From: Chloroflexota bacterium
GTDB taxonomy: Bacteria; Chloroflexota; Anaerolineae; Anaerolineales; Anaerolineaceae
DNA length: 64,000 nucleotides
Reading direction: 5' to 3'
Assembly: GCA_016887485.1 (NCBI GenBank)
Contig: CP069394.1
Coordinates: forward strand, 2,356,001-2,420,000
In this document: piece by piece, positions 1-8,145 of the stretch
Numbering within the stretch: the stretch's first letter is position 1
How the letters are laid out: each line of letters starts with the position of its first letter
Program-made: the position numbers and the translations under genes
Notes under the pieces: generated by a model
What the model saw: the letters and a program-made list of their open reading frames with translations, nothing else
Database searches by the model: none
Told to the model about the DNA's origin: nothing

Positions 1-280
1 CTCATCCGACGCTCTGCATCACCTTCCCCCTCCCCAAAAAGGGGCTGCGTCGTTTTACTCCTTGGGGGGAAGGCTTAAGATGTTATTAGTAGGTCATGCT
101 TCCAGCGTGACAAAATTAGTCGTGCAGGCTCAACCTTGCGGCTTCACCATGCGTGACCAACGTTCAAAATTTATCATGTCACGTGCGCGGCTTTGCCGCA
201 GTACATGACCTACAAGGGTTTCGAGTTGCTATAGAGGCGGGGACTACCTGCCTCCCTTGGGAGCTGTGCCCGCCTTTTTA
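1..280. repeat. Intergenic repeat region with palindromic repeat copies
   Basis: No gene is supported here. Positions 1-80 resemble the family of repeats also found at 2.6, 58.4, 58.6 and 59.2 kb (CTCATCC, clusters of CCTTCCCC and GGGGAAGGCTTAA). Positions 89-117 and 178-213 are two copies of a palindromic unit that starts or ends with GTAGGTCA/TGACCTAC and TGTCACG. Similar copies lie at 2774, 20760, 20884, 39752, 39952, 40097 and 40294. Short forward reading frames inside are not supported by codon pattern or homology. Confidence 0.6.
236..279 (+). terminator. Nested hairpin followed by T5 (plus orientation)
   Basis: GGCGGG (236-241) pairs with CCCGCC (269-274). An inner CTCCC/GGGAG hairpin (252-263) sits inside, and TTTTT follows at 275-279. 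The T-run is on the plus strand, so it would end transcription entering from the left. It may face the MFS gene convergently. Confidence 0.4.
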
Positions 281-1483
281 TCAAGCTATTTCCGCAGTAA
301 CCGGTTCCGGTTTGAAGACCACCTGCAGCAGTGGCAGGATCAGCAGATTCAACCCCAGCAGCACCAGGAAGGTGACTCGGTAGCCGAATGCATCCGCCAG
401 TGCACCGGAGAGGTACATGCCAATCCCCTGGCCGATATTGGTGAAGGCCATCAGGATGGCATACATGGAAGCTGCGATTCGGGGGTCCACCATACGCATC
501 GCCACCGCAAAATATTCCGTCTGATATGCGCCATAGGTCACGCCGAAGAAGATCACCACCGTAATGGCCACGACAAGCCCAAATTCCGGCCCGATGAGGA
601 AGGCAACACAAAGGATCGACAAGCTCAGCAGGATCACAGCCACCCATAAGCCAGGTTTGGGCTGGAATTTGCGCAATAACCAGCCGCCCAGCACACTCCC
701 GCCAACAATACCCACACCCCAGAGCGATGTGATGAAGCCAGCCGTGGTCAGGCTGATGCCCAGCTGCTCCTCCAGAAAGGGATTGATCAGCTGATTGACG
801 CCCAGAATGATCACAAACATCAAAGTTCCCAAACCGGCGGCCAGGAAGGTCTTGCCATTAAAGGCTTTGAATGCTCGCCACTCAAACCGTTTTTCGACAT
901 CTCGATCCTCTTCACGGATGGCCAGGACTAGTGGGGTTGGCAAGAGCGTTAGGGCTGCCAGAGTCCAGAAGACCGCTTGCCAGGAGACGTTTTCCGCCAG
1001 GAAGCCCACCGCAGATGCGGCGATGATCACACCAATGGCCCGCCCACCGACCATAAAGCCTTGAATGGTGCTCTGTTCTTTCGGTGGGGTGGTATCCAAT
1101 GCCAGACCGTCTGTACAGGTGTCATAGAGCGCCATGCCCATTTGCAGGGTGAAGGCGATTGCCACATATCCCCAGAAATGTTGGCCGGGGTCAATGAAAG
1201 GTGTGAATACCAGACAAAGTAATTGGACTATTAAGCCAATCACGATGTAGGGTTTACGATGTCCCATCCCAAAGAGGTTAACCCGGTCGGAGAGAATGCC
1301 CAGTCCAATCTTTAGCACGAAAGGCAGCAGGGCAATGAAACCAAAAACGCCCACTTCAGTCATGTTCAGTCCATGACTGAGCAGGTAAAGGGCGTTGAGT
1401 GCGGCGAAGAAACCTTGAATGGTTCCTTGGGTGAAATAGAGCGAGCCGAAGGTTAGATAGCGAAGTCCTTTGTTCCTGGGCAT
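281..1483 (-). CDS. Major facilitator superfamily transporter
   Basis: A 400-residue integral membrane protein with about twelve hydrophobic segments, which is the usual MFS length. It carries an early cytoplasmic-loop stretch (GILSDRVNLFGMGHRKPY, about residues 60-78) of the D-R/HRKP type seen in the PucC and AmpG-like branch of MFS. A long central loop rich in Glu and Arg (about residues 190-210) separates the two halves. The ATG is preceded by a clear GGAGG. It lies downstream of surE but a terminator separates them, so it is probably transcribed alone. Substrate cannot be told from sequence; efflux or uptake of a small organic solute is possible. Confidence 0.85.
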   Translation of the reverse strand: MPRNKGLRYLTFGSLYFTQGTIQGFFAALNALYLLSHGLNMTEVGVFGFIALLPFVLKIGLGILSDRVNLFGMGHRKPYIVIGLIVQLLCLVFTPFIDPGQHFWGYVAIAFTLQMGMALYDTCTDGLALDTTPPKEQSTIQGFMVGGRAIGVIIAASAVGFLAENVSWQAVFWTLAALTLLPTPLVLAIREEDRDVEKRFEWRAFKAFNGKTFLAAGLGTLMFVIILGVNQLINPFLEEQLGISLTTAGFITSLWGVGIVGGSVLGGWLLRKFQPKPGLWVAVILLSLSILCVAFLIGPEFGLVVAITVVIFFGVTYGAYQTEYFAVAMRMVDPRIAASMYAILMAFTNIGQGIGMYLSGALADAFGYRVTFLVLLGLNLLILPLLQVVFKPEPVTAEIA

Positions 1484-1633
1484 GATTCCTCCATATGTGA
1501 CGAATAGATTGGATAGGTCCGGGATGAAAAAAATGATTTTTTGATTGAAAGAGGGCTAAATTGTGGATTGACTCATCAATAATAGCATGATTTTTGCTAA
1601 ACGGAAAATTCTTCGATTTTTTACCCGTGTTAT

Positions 1634-1664
1634 AAAAAAAAGAGACTCTGGCTACAGAGTCTCT
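1634..1664 (-). terminator. Rho-independent terminator after surE
   Basis: A perfect 10-bp stem (1641-1650 with 1655-1664) with a 4-nt loop is followed on the minus strand by an uninterrupted T-run (1640-1634). It lies just beyond the surE stop codon. Confidence 0.85.
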
Positions 1665-1691
1665 CAATGAGCACGTGAAACTTGCTGTGGT

Positions 1692-2501
1692 TTAGCCTTT
1701 GAGCATTGAATCCAATTCACCCAGGTCCACTCGAGAGGTCAGGTCAATGCTGAGGGGTGTGGCGGAGACTTTTTTCTCGACCAGCAGGGCATAGAGGTCG
1801 CTGCCAGGTTCCAGCTGGGAGAAATCCGTCAGGATATCATAACCCAGTGGGCCGGGCTCCATCAAATTCGGCCGATCAACCGGTTTGGGGAGGTAATACC
1901 GCAGGCGTGACTGGCGCGTCCATTCGAAGGGGGTTTCGGGAGTGGCGCCATAAGGGACATCAATTTTGATGATATCCACATCTTTTGGCAGGGGGGTGTG
2001 GAGCATCCAGTTGGCGAAAAGGTGGGTGAAATGGCCGGCGGCGCTGAAGTCGATATCCTGGGAGAGTGAGAAGTGATGCTCTGTACCGGTCTGCATTGAG
2101 ACGGCCAGGGCTGGGATATCGAGTGTGGCAGCTTCGATCGCCGCCCCGATTGTGCCGGATACGGTCACGCCTGAGCCGACATTCTCGCCGTAATTGATCC
2201 CGGAAACGACAATGTCCGGAGTGGCTTTGATGACATCATAAATACCGTGCAGCATGGATTGGCCAGGGGAGCCATCGACTGCGAAGACATCCCATTCCCG
2301 TCCGTTGACGGTGAGGGCCATACGCTCGATGATGCCGGAAGTGTGAATCGGCATGCTGCGGCCAGCGCCGGAATGTTGATCGCGGGGTGCAACCACATGA
2401 ACGTAGCCCAGGGGGTCCAGTGCTTCGGCTGCCGCCCAGAGACCGGGAGAGTGGATGCTGTCGTCATTCGTTAATAAGATTTGTGTTGTTTTATTGTTCA
2501 T
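1692..2501 (-). CDS. surE: 5'/3'-nucleotidase SurE (survival protein)
   Basis: 269 residues, the normal size for SurE. The N-terminal motif LLTNDDSIHSPGL holds the metal-binding Asp pair (about residues 13-14). HSGAGRS (about 43-49) and VSGINYGENVGSGVTVSGT (about 100-118) supply the other metal and phosphate ligands known for the family. SurE removes phosphate from 5' and 3' nucleoside monophosphates using a divalent metal and acts in the cytoplasm. It is a single-gene unit between two terminators. The canonical NDDG is NDDS here, a mild variation. Confidence 0.93.
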   Translation of the reverse strand: MNNKTTQILLTNDDSIHSPGLWAAAEALDPLGYVHVVAPRDQHSGAGRSMPIHTSGIIERMALTVNGREWDVFAVDGSPGQSMLHGIYDVIKATPDIVVSGINYGENVGSGVTVSGTIGAAIEAATLDIPALAVSMQTGTEHHFSLSQDIDFSAAGHFTHLFANWMLHTPLPKDVDIIKIDVPYGATPETPFEWTRQSRLRYYLPKPVDRPNLMEPGPLGYDILTDFSQLEPGSDLYALLVEKKVSATPLSIDLTSRVDLGELDSMLKG

Positions 2502-2815
2502 ATCACTCTAATTCTAACCGAGTGCGGGGTCAATAACAATCGGTCCGCAGTAAAGGTTGGGTTAAGTTTTGGTTTGATTCGCGAGAATCAGGGCTATTCT
2601 TACCCCATCCCCAGCCCTTCCCCTCTTGAGGGGAAGGGGGCCGAAGGCGGGAAGGGGTTTGTTGCGGCTTCTCCTATTTTGTGCTTCCACCTGGTATATA
2701 AAAAAGATCGCCCACAGAGAGCGATCTTACGGGTTGCATGATTTTTGGTGGGTTGGTAACCCACCCTACAGTTGTAGGTCATGTGCCGCGCAGCGCACGT
2801 GACAAAATGGAAATT
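2502..2815. other. Intergenic region with repeats and terminator
   Basis: 314 bp with no gene. It holds a repeat rich in CCTTCCCC/GGGGAAGG (about 2604-2660), the sufSE terminator (2697-2728), a short palindrome GGTGGGTTGGTAACCCACC (about 2746-2764) and one palindromic GTAGGTCA...TGACAAAA unit (2774-2807). Confidence 0.7.
2697..2728 (-). terminator. Rho-independent terminator of sufSE
   Basis: AAGATCGC (2704-2711) pairs with GCGATCTT (2721-2728). On the minus strand the stem runs into a T-rich tail (2705-2697). The sufE stop codon lies about 90 bp upstream, with one repeat unit between. Confidence 0.8.
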
Positions 2816-3244
2816 TCATATTTCACCAGCCGCGCACTTCACGCAGTAGGCTTTGATCTCATCGATCATCGCCATCAGACCGTTGGCGCGCTGGGAGGAG
2901 AGGTGTTTGCTTAGGCCGGTGCCCTCAAGGAAGCTCAAGTCCGCCTTGAGGATATCCTCGGCGGGCTGCCCTGAGTAGATCTGCATCAGCAGGGCGGCCA
3001 GGCCTTTGACGATCAGTGAGTCACTGTCAGCCTGCAGCAGGACTTTACCGTCCTGGCATTCGCGGTGCAGCCAGACGGTGGACTGGCAGCCGCGGACGAT
3101 GTTGTCTTCCGTGCGGTATTCTTCCGGCAGAGGCGGCATCTTCTGCCCGAGTTCGATCAGATAGGCATAGCGTTCATCCCATTCCGGCAGGAAGGAGAAA
3201 TCTTCAACAATTTCGGCCTGAATCTCGTCAATGGTTGCCATCAT
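2816..3244 (-). CDS. sufE: SufE-family sulfur acceptor protein
   Basis: 142 residues, typical of SufE. The motif DNIVRGCQSTVWL holds the acceptor Cys (about residue 53), which takes persulfide sulfur from SufS for Fe-S cluster assembly in the cytoplasm. The ATG overlaps the sufS stop by one base (TAATG), so the two genes are translationally coupled. The next Met also gives a plausible start, three bases later. No sufBCD genes lie nearby in the window, so this is a two-gene sulfur-transfer unit rather than a full suf operon. Confidence 0.93.
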   Translation of the reverse strand: MMATIDEIQAEIVEDFSFLPEWDERYAYLIELGQKMPPLPEEYRTEDNIVRGCQSTVWLHRECQDGKVLLQADSDSLIVKGLAALLMQIYSGQPAEDILKADLSFLEGTGLSKHLSSQRANGLMAMIDEIKAYCVKCAAGEI

Positions 3245-4467
3245 TACCGTCCTAACATTTTACGAACTTTGTAGATTCCCTCAATCAGGGCGTCGATCTC
3301 TGCTTTGGTGTTATAGATTCCCAGGGAGGCTCGTACTGTGCCATCAATGTTCAACAAAGTCATGATCGGTTGGGTGCAGTGGTGACCAGTGCGCACGGCG
3401 ATGCCCTTTGTATCGAGTAGGGTGCCCAGGTCATAGTGATGGATGCCGCTGACGTTGAAGGCCAGAATGCTGGCCCGGTGTTGGCAGTTGCCATAGATCG
3501 TTAGGCTGGGCACTTCGCTCAGCCGCTCGTGACCATATTCCAGCACGTCTTCTTCGTAGGCCCGAATCTCGTTGAAGTCAAATTGGTTGATGTAATCAAT
3601 TGCTGCTGCCAGCCCAACCGGGCCGACGATATTGGGCGTCCCGGCTTCGAATTTGAAGGGTAATTTGTTATAGGTTGTGTGTTCTTCCGTGACGGTATCG
3701 ATCATCTCGCCGCCGCCCTGATAGGGGGGCATGGCATCCAGCCATTTCTCCTTACCATAGAGCACACCGATCCCGGTGGGGCCATAGATCTTGTGGCCTG
3801 AGAACGCATAAAAATCCGCATCCAGCGCCTGCACGTCATGTTCGATGTGCTGGACGGACTGGGCGGCATCCACCAGGACGGCTGCCCCGGCGTTATGCGC
3901 CATCTGAATGATTTTTTTAGCGGGGTTGATCGTCCCGAGTGAATTGGAAACGTGGTTAAAGGAAACGATCCGGGTTTTCTCGTTCAACAAATTCGCCAGG
4001 ATGTCCAGCCGCAGTTCGCCATTCTCATCAAAGGGGACCACTCGGAACTTGGCCCCCTGGCGTTCGCACATCATCTGCCAGGGTACGAAGTTGGAGTGGT
4101 GTTCCATCGCTGTGACGATTACTTCATCGCCGGGCTTCACGAAAGCCTGCCCAAAGGAGAACGCCACCAGGTTGATGGATTCGGTGGTGCCGCGGGTGAA
4201 GATCACTTCGTGGTCATAGGCCGCATTGATATAGTCTTGCACGGTTTTGCGACCCTTTTCATGGGCTTCGGTGGCCAGGTTGGAAAGTGCATGGGTGCCG
4301 CGATGCACGTTGCTGTTGTAGTGGGTGTAATAATCCGTGATCGCGTCGATTACACACTGCGGCTTTTGGGTCGTTGCCCCATTATCGAGGTAGATCAGCG
4401 GTTTGCCATTGATCTTGGTTTGCAGGATGGGAAAATCGGAGCGTATTTTGTCAACATTAAACGTCAT
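3244..4467 (-). CDS. sufS: Cysteine desulfurase SufS (PLP-dependent)
   Basis: A group II cysteine desulfurase of about 407 residues. The PLP lysine is in the SGHK motif (about residue 230), and the catalytic Cys is in RTGHHCTQP (about residue 364), the context expected for SufS/CsdA. It converts L-cysteine to alanine and passes sulfur to SufE. An ATG lies 12 bases upstream at 4479, but it lacks a ribosome site. The start at 4467 has AAGG at good spacing, so I prefer it. It is coupled to sufE by a one-base overlap. Confidence 0.95.
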   Translation of the reverse strand: MTFNVDKIRSDFPILQTKINGKPLIYLDNGATTQKPQCVIDAITDYYTHYNSNVHRGTHALSNLATEAHEKGRKTVQDYINAAYDHEVIFTRGTTESINLVAFSFGQAFVKPGDEVIVTAMEHHSNFVPWQMMCERQGAKFRVVPFDENGELRLDILANLLNEKTRIVSFNHVSNSLGTINPAKKIIQMAHNAGAAVLVDAAQSVQHIEHDVQALDADFYAFSGHKIYGPTGIGVLYGKEKWLDAMPPYQGGGEMIDTVTEEHTTYNKLPFKFEAGTPNIVGPVGLAAAIDYINQFDFNEIRAYEEDVLEYGHERLSEVPSLTIYGNCQHRASILAFNVSGIHHYDLGTLLDTKGIAVRTGHHCTQPIMTLLNIDGTVRASLGIYNTKAEIDALIEGIYKVRKMLGR

Positions 4468-4527
4468 AAGAACCTTCATTTTAAGATTAGTTCATTGAAT
4501 TTTACCAGACAAGCGCCTTGATTCATA

Positions 4528-4553
4528 AAAAATCCCCCGCTTGGGCAGGGGAT
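4528..4553 (-). terminator. Rho-independent terminator after the CHAD gene
   Basis: ATCCCC / GGGGAT stem (4532-4553) with A/T runs on both sides (AAAAAA at 4528 and TTTTT at 4556). On the minus strand it follows the CHAD stop. It could also work in the plus direction. Confidence 0.8.
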
Positions 4554-4573
4554 CATTTTTTTCGGATTTAGGT

Positions 4574-5785
4574 TTATTCCTCAGTTGGGAAGGTGTCTGT
4601 GAGGTCAATGAACTTGTCTTCGTCCGTGTCCTGAGCGCTGAAGGGCTTTTCTTGAGGCGGCTCGGGAGTTTCCTCCTGTTCTTCAACTGCGAACATTTCT
4701 TTGCTCAACTCGGTGAAGTTGAAGATTTCTTCAGTGTTTTCATCATCGTCGTTTTCTTCCTCTTCGATCCAGTCCGGTAGTTCATCCGTGGCATTGAGGA
4801 AGTCCACATCCTCGAGTTCATCTTCCAAAGGGAGGGGCGGTGGGGTGAGCATTTCACACAGGATCTGCCAGGCGTTGTCGTCAGCCAGGGTCTGCCAGGT
4901 CATCAGGAATGATTGGTAGGCATCTGAGCGGATTTGTTCGTTATATGCCATCAGGTGATGAATCCCGGGCATCAGCCTTTCGAGGGGGCCGGTATTGCCA
5001 AAGTAGTCTTCAATACGTGCCTTTTCTTTATCCACGAACTTTGGCAGCCATGAAATCCACACGTCGGCGTCGTGAAATTCGCCCAGGGTGTCCTGAATTT
5101 CTTTCATCGCCAGGATGAAAGGCTCCAGATCTCCGCCATAGAGCGGTGCAAAGATTTCCATCGTATAACGCAGGCGTTTCCCGGCAATCCGCATGGCGTG
5201 CAGCTTGTCACTGTCCGCTTCTGAGGCGATGAAATCTGAATGCATCAGGAAATCTTCCAGGGCTGCAGTAATCGCCCGGTAGGCTTTTGGCAGCAGTGAA
5301 GGGGGATAGGATTCGGCAAGGGGTTCAGCTTCACGATGCTTTTCAAACCAGAGGGCCATCTCCTCAAGGGCCTGGCTCTCTTTTAGCTTGAATGCGGTCT
5401 TATTGACCTTCTTCTGGGCCTTGGAACGGCTTTGTTTGAGTCTGAGCAGGAGCCGGTTATAACCAGGCTTATTGGTTGCTTCTAGCTTTTCAACATAGAG
5501 CTCAGTCAGCTGTGCGATTTGGATATCCAGGTTCCGGGCATTCCCCAGGGCATAGGTTACCTTGCGGATTTCGTCCCGCCAGAGCTTCGATTTTTTCTTC
5601 GGAAGGCAAGGTCTAAAGATATCAAGCCCAGTCGCCAGGCGCCTGGAGGCTACCCGCATGCGGTGGATGGCTTCAATGTCACGCCCGAGTTGGACCCCTG
5701 GCAGTTCATCGACCAGGCGTTGGGTCTGTTCCAGCATGAAATTAATGCCGAATTGGCAAAGGACTTGTGGAGATGATTTTCCCAT
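4574..5785 (-). CDS. CHAD domain protein, probable polyphosphate binder
   Basis: 403 residues. The first 310 or so form a CHAD domain (conserved histidine alpha-helical domain). Signs are the two repeated IHRMRVASRRL and LHAMRIAGKRLRYTME motifs (about residues 40-50 and 200-216) with conserved His and basic residues on helices. CHAD domains are known to bind inorganic polyphosphate and are often near polyphosphate and phosphate genes. The last 90 residues are low-complexity and strongly acidic (many Glu, Asp and Pro), with no recognised fold. The start has AGGAGG. The gene follows two thymidylate-kinase-like genes and ends in a terminator. No CYTH (triphosphatase) domain is fused. The acidic tail may compete with polyphosphate for the basic face; that is inference. 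Confidence 0.88.
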   Translation of the reverse strand: MGKSSPQVLCQFGINFMLEQTQRLVDELPGVQLGRDIEAIHRMRVASRRLATGLDIFRPCLPKKKSKLWRDEIRKVTYALGNARNLDIQIAQLTELYVEKLEATNKPGYNRLLLRLKQSRSKAQKKVNKTAFKLKESQALEEMALWFEKHREAEPLAESYPPSLLPKAYRAITAALEDFLMHSDFIASEADSDKLHAMRIAGKRLRYTMEIFAPLYGGDLEPFILAMKEIQDTLGEFHDADVWISWLPKFVDKEKARIEDYFGNTGPLERLMPGIHHLMAYNEQIRSDAYQSFLMTWQTLADDNAWQILCEMLTPPPLPLEDELEDVDFLNATDELPDWIEEEENDDDENTEEIFNFTELSKEMFAVEEQEETPEPPQEKPFSAQDTDEDKFIDLTDTFPTEE

Positions 5786-5829
5786 TTGATGTCCTCCTTA
5801 ATTCTTAAGCCGGATTTGAATTGTGCAGT

Positions 5830-6543
5830 CTACAGGTCAATATCGATGATTGGGTGTTGGTCTTCCAGCAGGTTTCGGATATGGCTTTGCAGATCAGAAA
5901 AGACATCCGATACCGGCCGGCCAGCATCAATCGTGACGAATTTGTATTCCTTGGCAAGTTGGCTGAACTGCATCCCGATCTTGGATTGGTAATCCACAAA
6001 GCTGTCGAAGAGATTGTCCGCCAGATGGATATCCATCCCGGCTTCCCAATAGTTCAGGCCGCGGCCATGGATCAGGCGGGAGACCAAGTCGGTGATATCT
6101 GCTTTGAGATAGAGGATCAGGTCCGGTTTGAGGGCAAAGCCATAGACCTTGCGGGCCCATTCCGGGTCAGCGCCGCGGACGATGTCGCGGGCCATAATGG
6201 AATAGAAATAACGGTCAGAAAGAACCACGAAACCAGCTTCGAGCGCAGGGATGATCTGATTTTCAAGCCGATCGGCAAAATCGGTCGCGTAGAACAGGCT
6301 CATGGTGATCCGGCTGAGGGTGTGACCGTTCTTGGCCTCATCAAGGCCCTTTTGGGTCAGGCCGGACCGGCGCAAGCCGGTATCTGAGACGGCAAAGCCC
6401 TCATCTTCCAGCCAGTGACGGAGCAGCTGGGTCTGGGTTGAGCGGCCGACACCGTCGGAGCCTTCCAGCACGATGAGCTTGCCGGGCAGATCAACGATCT
6501 CACGATAGGGGAAACCAGCGCCATAGAAATTAGGTTTAGACAT
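5830..6543 (-). CDS. Thymidylate-kinase-like protein with altered P-loop (second copy)
   Basis: About 237 residues, P-loop kinase of the dTMP kinase fold. The Walker A region reads EGSDGVGRST, so the usual Lys is Arg (residue 34 from this start). The LID and substrate regions keep ATDFADRLEN and LSDRYFYSIMARD, like the paralogue directly upstream. True Tmk proteins have DRY followed by a Ser/Ala-Tyr-Gln stretch, which is replaced here. The start at 6543 is chosen because AAGGAGG lies seven bases before it, and it overlaps the end of the upstream kinase by eight bases. The Lys-to-Arg change may weaken ATP use or mark a regulatory or partner subunit. Function is not certain. Confidence 0.8.
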   Translation of the reverse strand: MSKPNFYGAGFPYREIVDLPGKLIVLEGSDGVGRSTQTQLLRHWLEDEGFAVSDTGLRRSGLTQKGLDEAKNGHTLSRITMSLFYATDFADRLENQIIPALEAGFVVLSDRYFYSIMARDIVRGADPEWARKVYGFALKPDLILYLKADITDLVSRLIHGRGLNYWEAGMDIHLADNLFDSFVDYQSKIGMQFSQLAKEYKFVTIDAGRPVSDVFSDLQSHIRNLLEDQHPIIDIDL

Positions 6544-7273
6544 TAGCGCCTCCTTTCCCACTGTAAATATCAGATTTTAGCAGGGTCTTAGGTGAGGCAT
6601 CGGGGATCGGTAAGCCCTCCCAGCCTTCCAATTCCTTGCGAACGATCTCACGCATTAGGCGCTGTTGGGCCTGAACTGTCAGGGTGCCATCAATGACGGT
6701 CAGACCAAATTCATCGACCATCTTGTCATATTCGTTGAGAATTCGTTCCTGGAACATATGGAAACTTTCGATACGACTTTCGGAAAGTTTCAAGTCCATA
6801 CCGGCTTCATAATATTTCAGGGAAGCGCGCGCACTGGTGATCCGTTTCACAGCGACATCCAACGGAACCCGGAAGAACAGGGCGATGTCAGGCTGCATGG
6901 CGAAGGAATACAGGTTGCGGACCCATTCCCGGTCAACCCCGCGTGCGACATCACGCCCAAACGCGGTGAATGCGTAGCGGTCAGCCAGGACGATCACGCC
7001 GGCTTTTAGGAGGGGGAGAATCCGGTTTTCCCAGCGATCTGCAAAGTCTGTAGCTTGCAGGAGGCTGAAAGTGGTTGGGGTGAAGGTTTTATTCTTCTTG
7101 GCTTGTTTGGTGGTGCTTTTAACCAGTTGAGAGGAGTTCCACTCACTGAAATAGACCGAGCGGCCCTGTGCCTGAAGCCATTTATAGAGCAGGTCAATTT
7201 GGGTGGATTTCCCGCTGCCGTCAATGCCTTCAACAATGATGAGTTTACCTGGGGTGGTATTTGTTCTTAACAC
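6536..7273 (-). CDS. tmk: Thymidylate-kinase-like protein (first copy, intact P-loop)
   Basis: 245 residues with a canonical P-loop EGIDGSGKST (Lys22) and the DRY motif in VLADRYAFTAFGRD. It shares long stretches with the next gene (ATDFADRWEN, ARGVDREWVRNLYSFA, YYEAGMDLKLS), so the pair arose by tandem duplication. It starts at GTG with GGAAGG six bases upstream. Tmk phosphorylates dTMP to dTDP, but both copies diverge from housekeeping Tmk at the substrate-binding segment after DRY. The neighbours CHAD, PhoU and PstB suggest a phosphate- or polyphosphate-linked role instead. That role is inferred from context only. Confidence 0.75.
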   Translation of the reverse strand: MLRTNTTPGKLIIVEGIDGSGKSTQIDLLYKWLQAQGRSVYFSEWNSSQLVKSTTKQAKKNKTFTPTTFSLLQATDFADRWENRILPLLKAGVIVLADRYAFTAFGRDVARGVDREWVRNLYSFAMQPDIALFFRVPLDVAVKRITSARASLKYYEAGMDLKLSESRIESFHMFQERILNEYDKMVDEFGLTVIDGTLTVQAQQRLMREIVRKELEGWEGLPIPDASPKTLLKSDIYSGKGGANV

Positions 7274-7306
7274 GACGTACCTTCCAAAAATGAAATATAA
7301 CTTATT

Positions 7307-7328
7307 TTATCAAGATTATACTTGATAA
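7307..7328 (-). promoter_or_regulatory. Promoter -10 enclosed by a perfect inverted repeat
   Basis: TTATCAAG (7307-7314) and CTTGATAA (7321-7328) form a perfect 8-bp inverted repeat. The six bases between them are TATAAT on the minus strand (7320-7315), placed to drive the kinase-kinase-CHAD genes (start 7273). The arrangement is that of an operator covering the -10 hexamer. The binding protein is unknown. Confidence 0.6.
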
Positions 7329-7348
7329 CTCTTGGAGAACCCACTAAT

Positions 7349-7372
7349 TAAAAACCGGCTCGAAAGCCGGTT
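7349..7372 (-). terminator. Rho-independent terminator after phoU
   Basis: AACCGGCT (7353-7360) and AGCCGGTT (7365-7372) form a perfect 8-bp stem with a 4-nt loop. On the minus strand a short T-run follows. It separates phoU from the kinase-CHAD unit. Confidence 0.85.
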
Positions 7373-7406
7373 ATATTCAGTCTAATTTTTATGTTCGAAT
7401 GAAAAT

Positions 7407-8096
7407 TTAGATTTCATCCTCGTCATCCCATTCATCATCCGTCGCATCAATCTCGAGCAGCTCTCCGGTGGCGATAAAGATGGTGCGTTCGCAGATATTG
7501 GTCACGCGGTCGGCAGTCCGTTCGATGTTATGGACAACCCACATGATGTAATTGGAGTGGTCAATGATCTCGGGGTCGGCGATCATCGCGGCCATCATCT
7601 TGCGATAGATCTGGTTATAGAGATCATCCACCAATTCATCTTCCTTGGGGATCCGGTAAGCCATGGCGACGTCTTCGGTGATGAAAGCACTGAGGGCTCG
7701 GTGGAGCATGCCAACGGCGAGGTCTCCCATCCGGCTGATTTCCCGGCCGGGGATCGGAATATCGCTTTGACCGATCTTCATCACGATCTTGGCGATTCCC
7801 TTGGCGTAATCACCCATCCGCTCCAGTTCGGTGATCACTTCTAAAATGGCGGCCAGCAGGCGTAAGTCGTGCGCAATGGGCTGCTGGGTGGCAAAGAGGA
7901 TCAGCACACGGTTCTCAATGGCGTAGCGCTTTTCATTGATCAGGTCATCATTGCGATAAACCTTCCGAGCCGATTCGATATCCCGCCGTTTGAGTGTGTC
8001 AATGGCGTTGAGCATGGCCTGTTCAACCATGCTGCCTAAAAGCAGAACTTCGTCTTGAAGGTGATGGATTTCTCGGTCTAAGGTCTGACGTGGCAT
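7407..8096 (-). CDS. phoU: Phosphate signalling protein PhoU
   Basis: 229 residues with the two three-helix PhoU repeats. The conserved metal-coordinating patches appear as ELERMGDYAKGIAK (about 90-103) and NIERTADRVTNICE (about 190-203). PhoU joins PstB and the PhoR kinase and represses the phosphate regulon when phosphate is plentiful. It acts at the inner face of the membrane. The gene directly follows pstB and ends in a terminator, as is common. The last 20 residues are very acidic. Confidence 0.95.
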   Translation of the reverse strand: MPRQTLDREIHHLQDEVLLLGSMVEQAMLNAIDTLKRRDIESARKVYRNDDLINEKRYAIENRVLILFATQQPIAHDLRLLAAILEVITELERMGDYAKGIAKIVMKIGQSDIPIPGREISRMGDLAVGMLHRALSAFITEDVAMAYRIPKEDELVDDLYNQIYRKMMAAMIADPEIIDHSNYIMWVVHNIERTADRVTNICERTIFIATGELLEIDATDDEWDDEDEI

Positions 8097-8145
8097 GTCG
8101 CGCTCCCGAAGGATGGATCGGTTAGTTTGGTTATTTTATATCATT

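Noticed and set aside
1-280. Short plus-strand reading frame at 153-383
   Set aside because: It runs across a repeat unit and a hairpin into the MFS gene on the other strand; it has no ribosome site.
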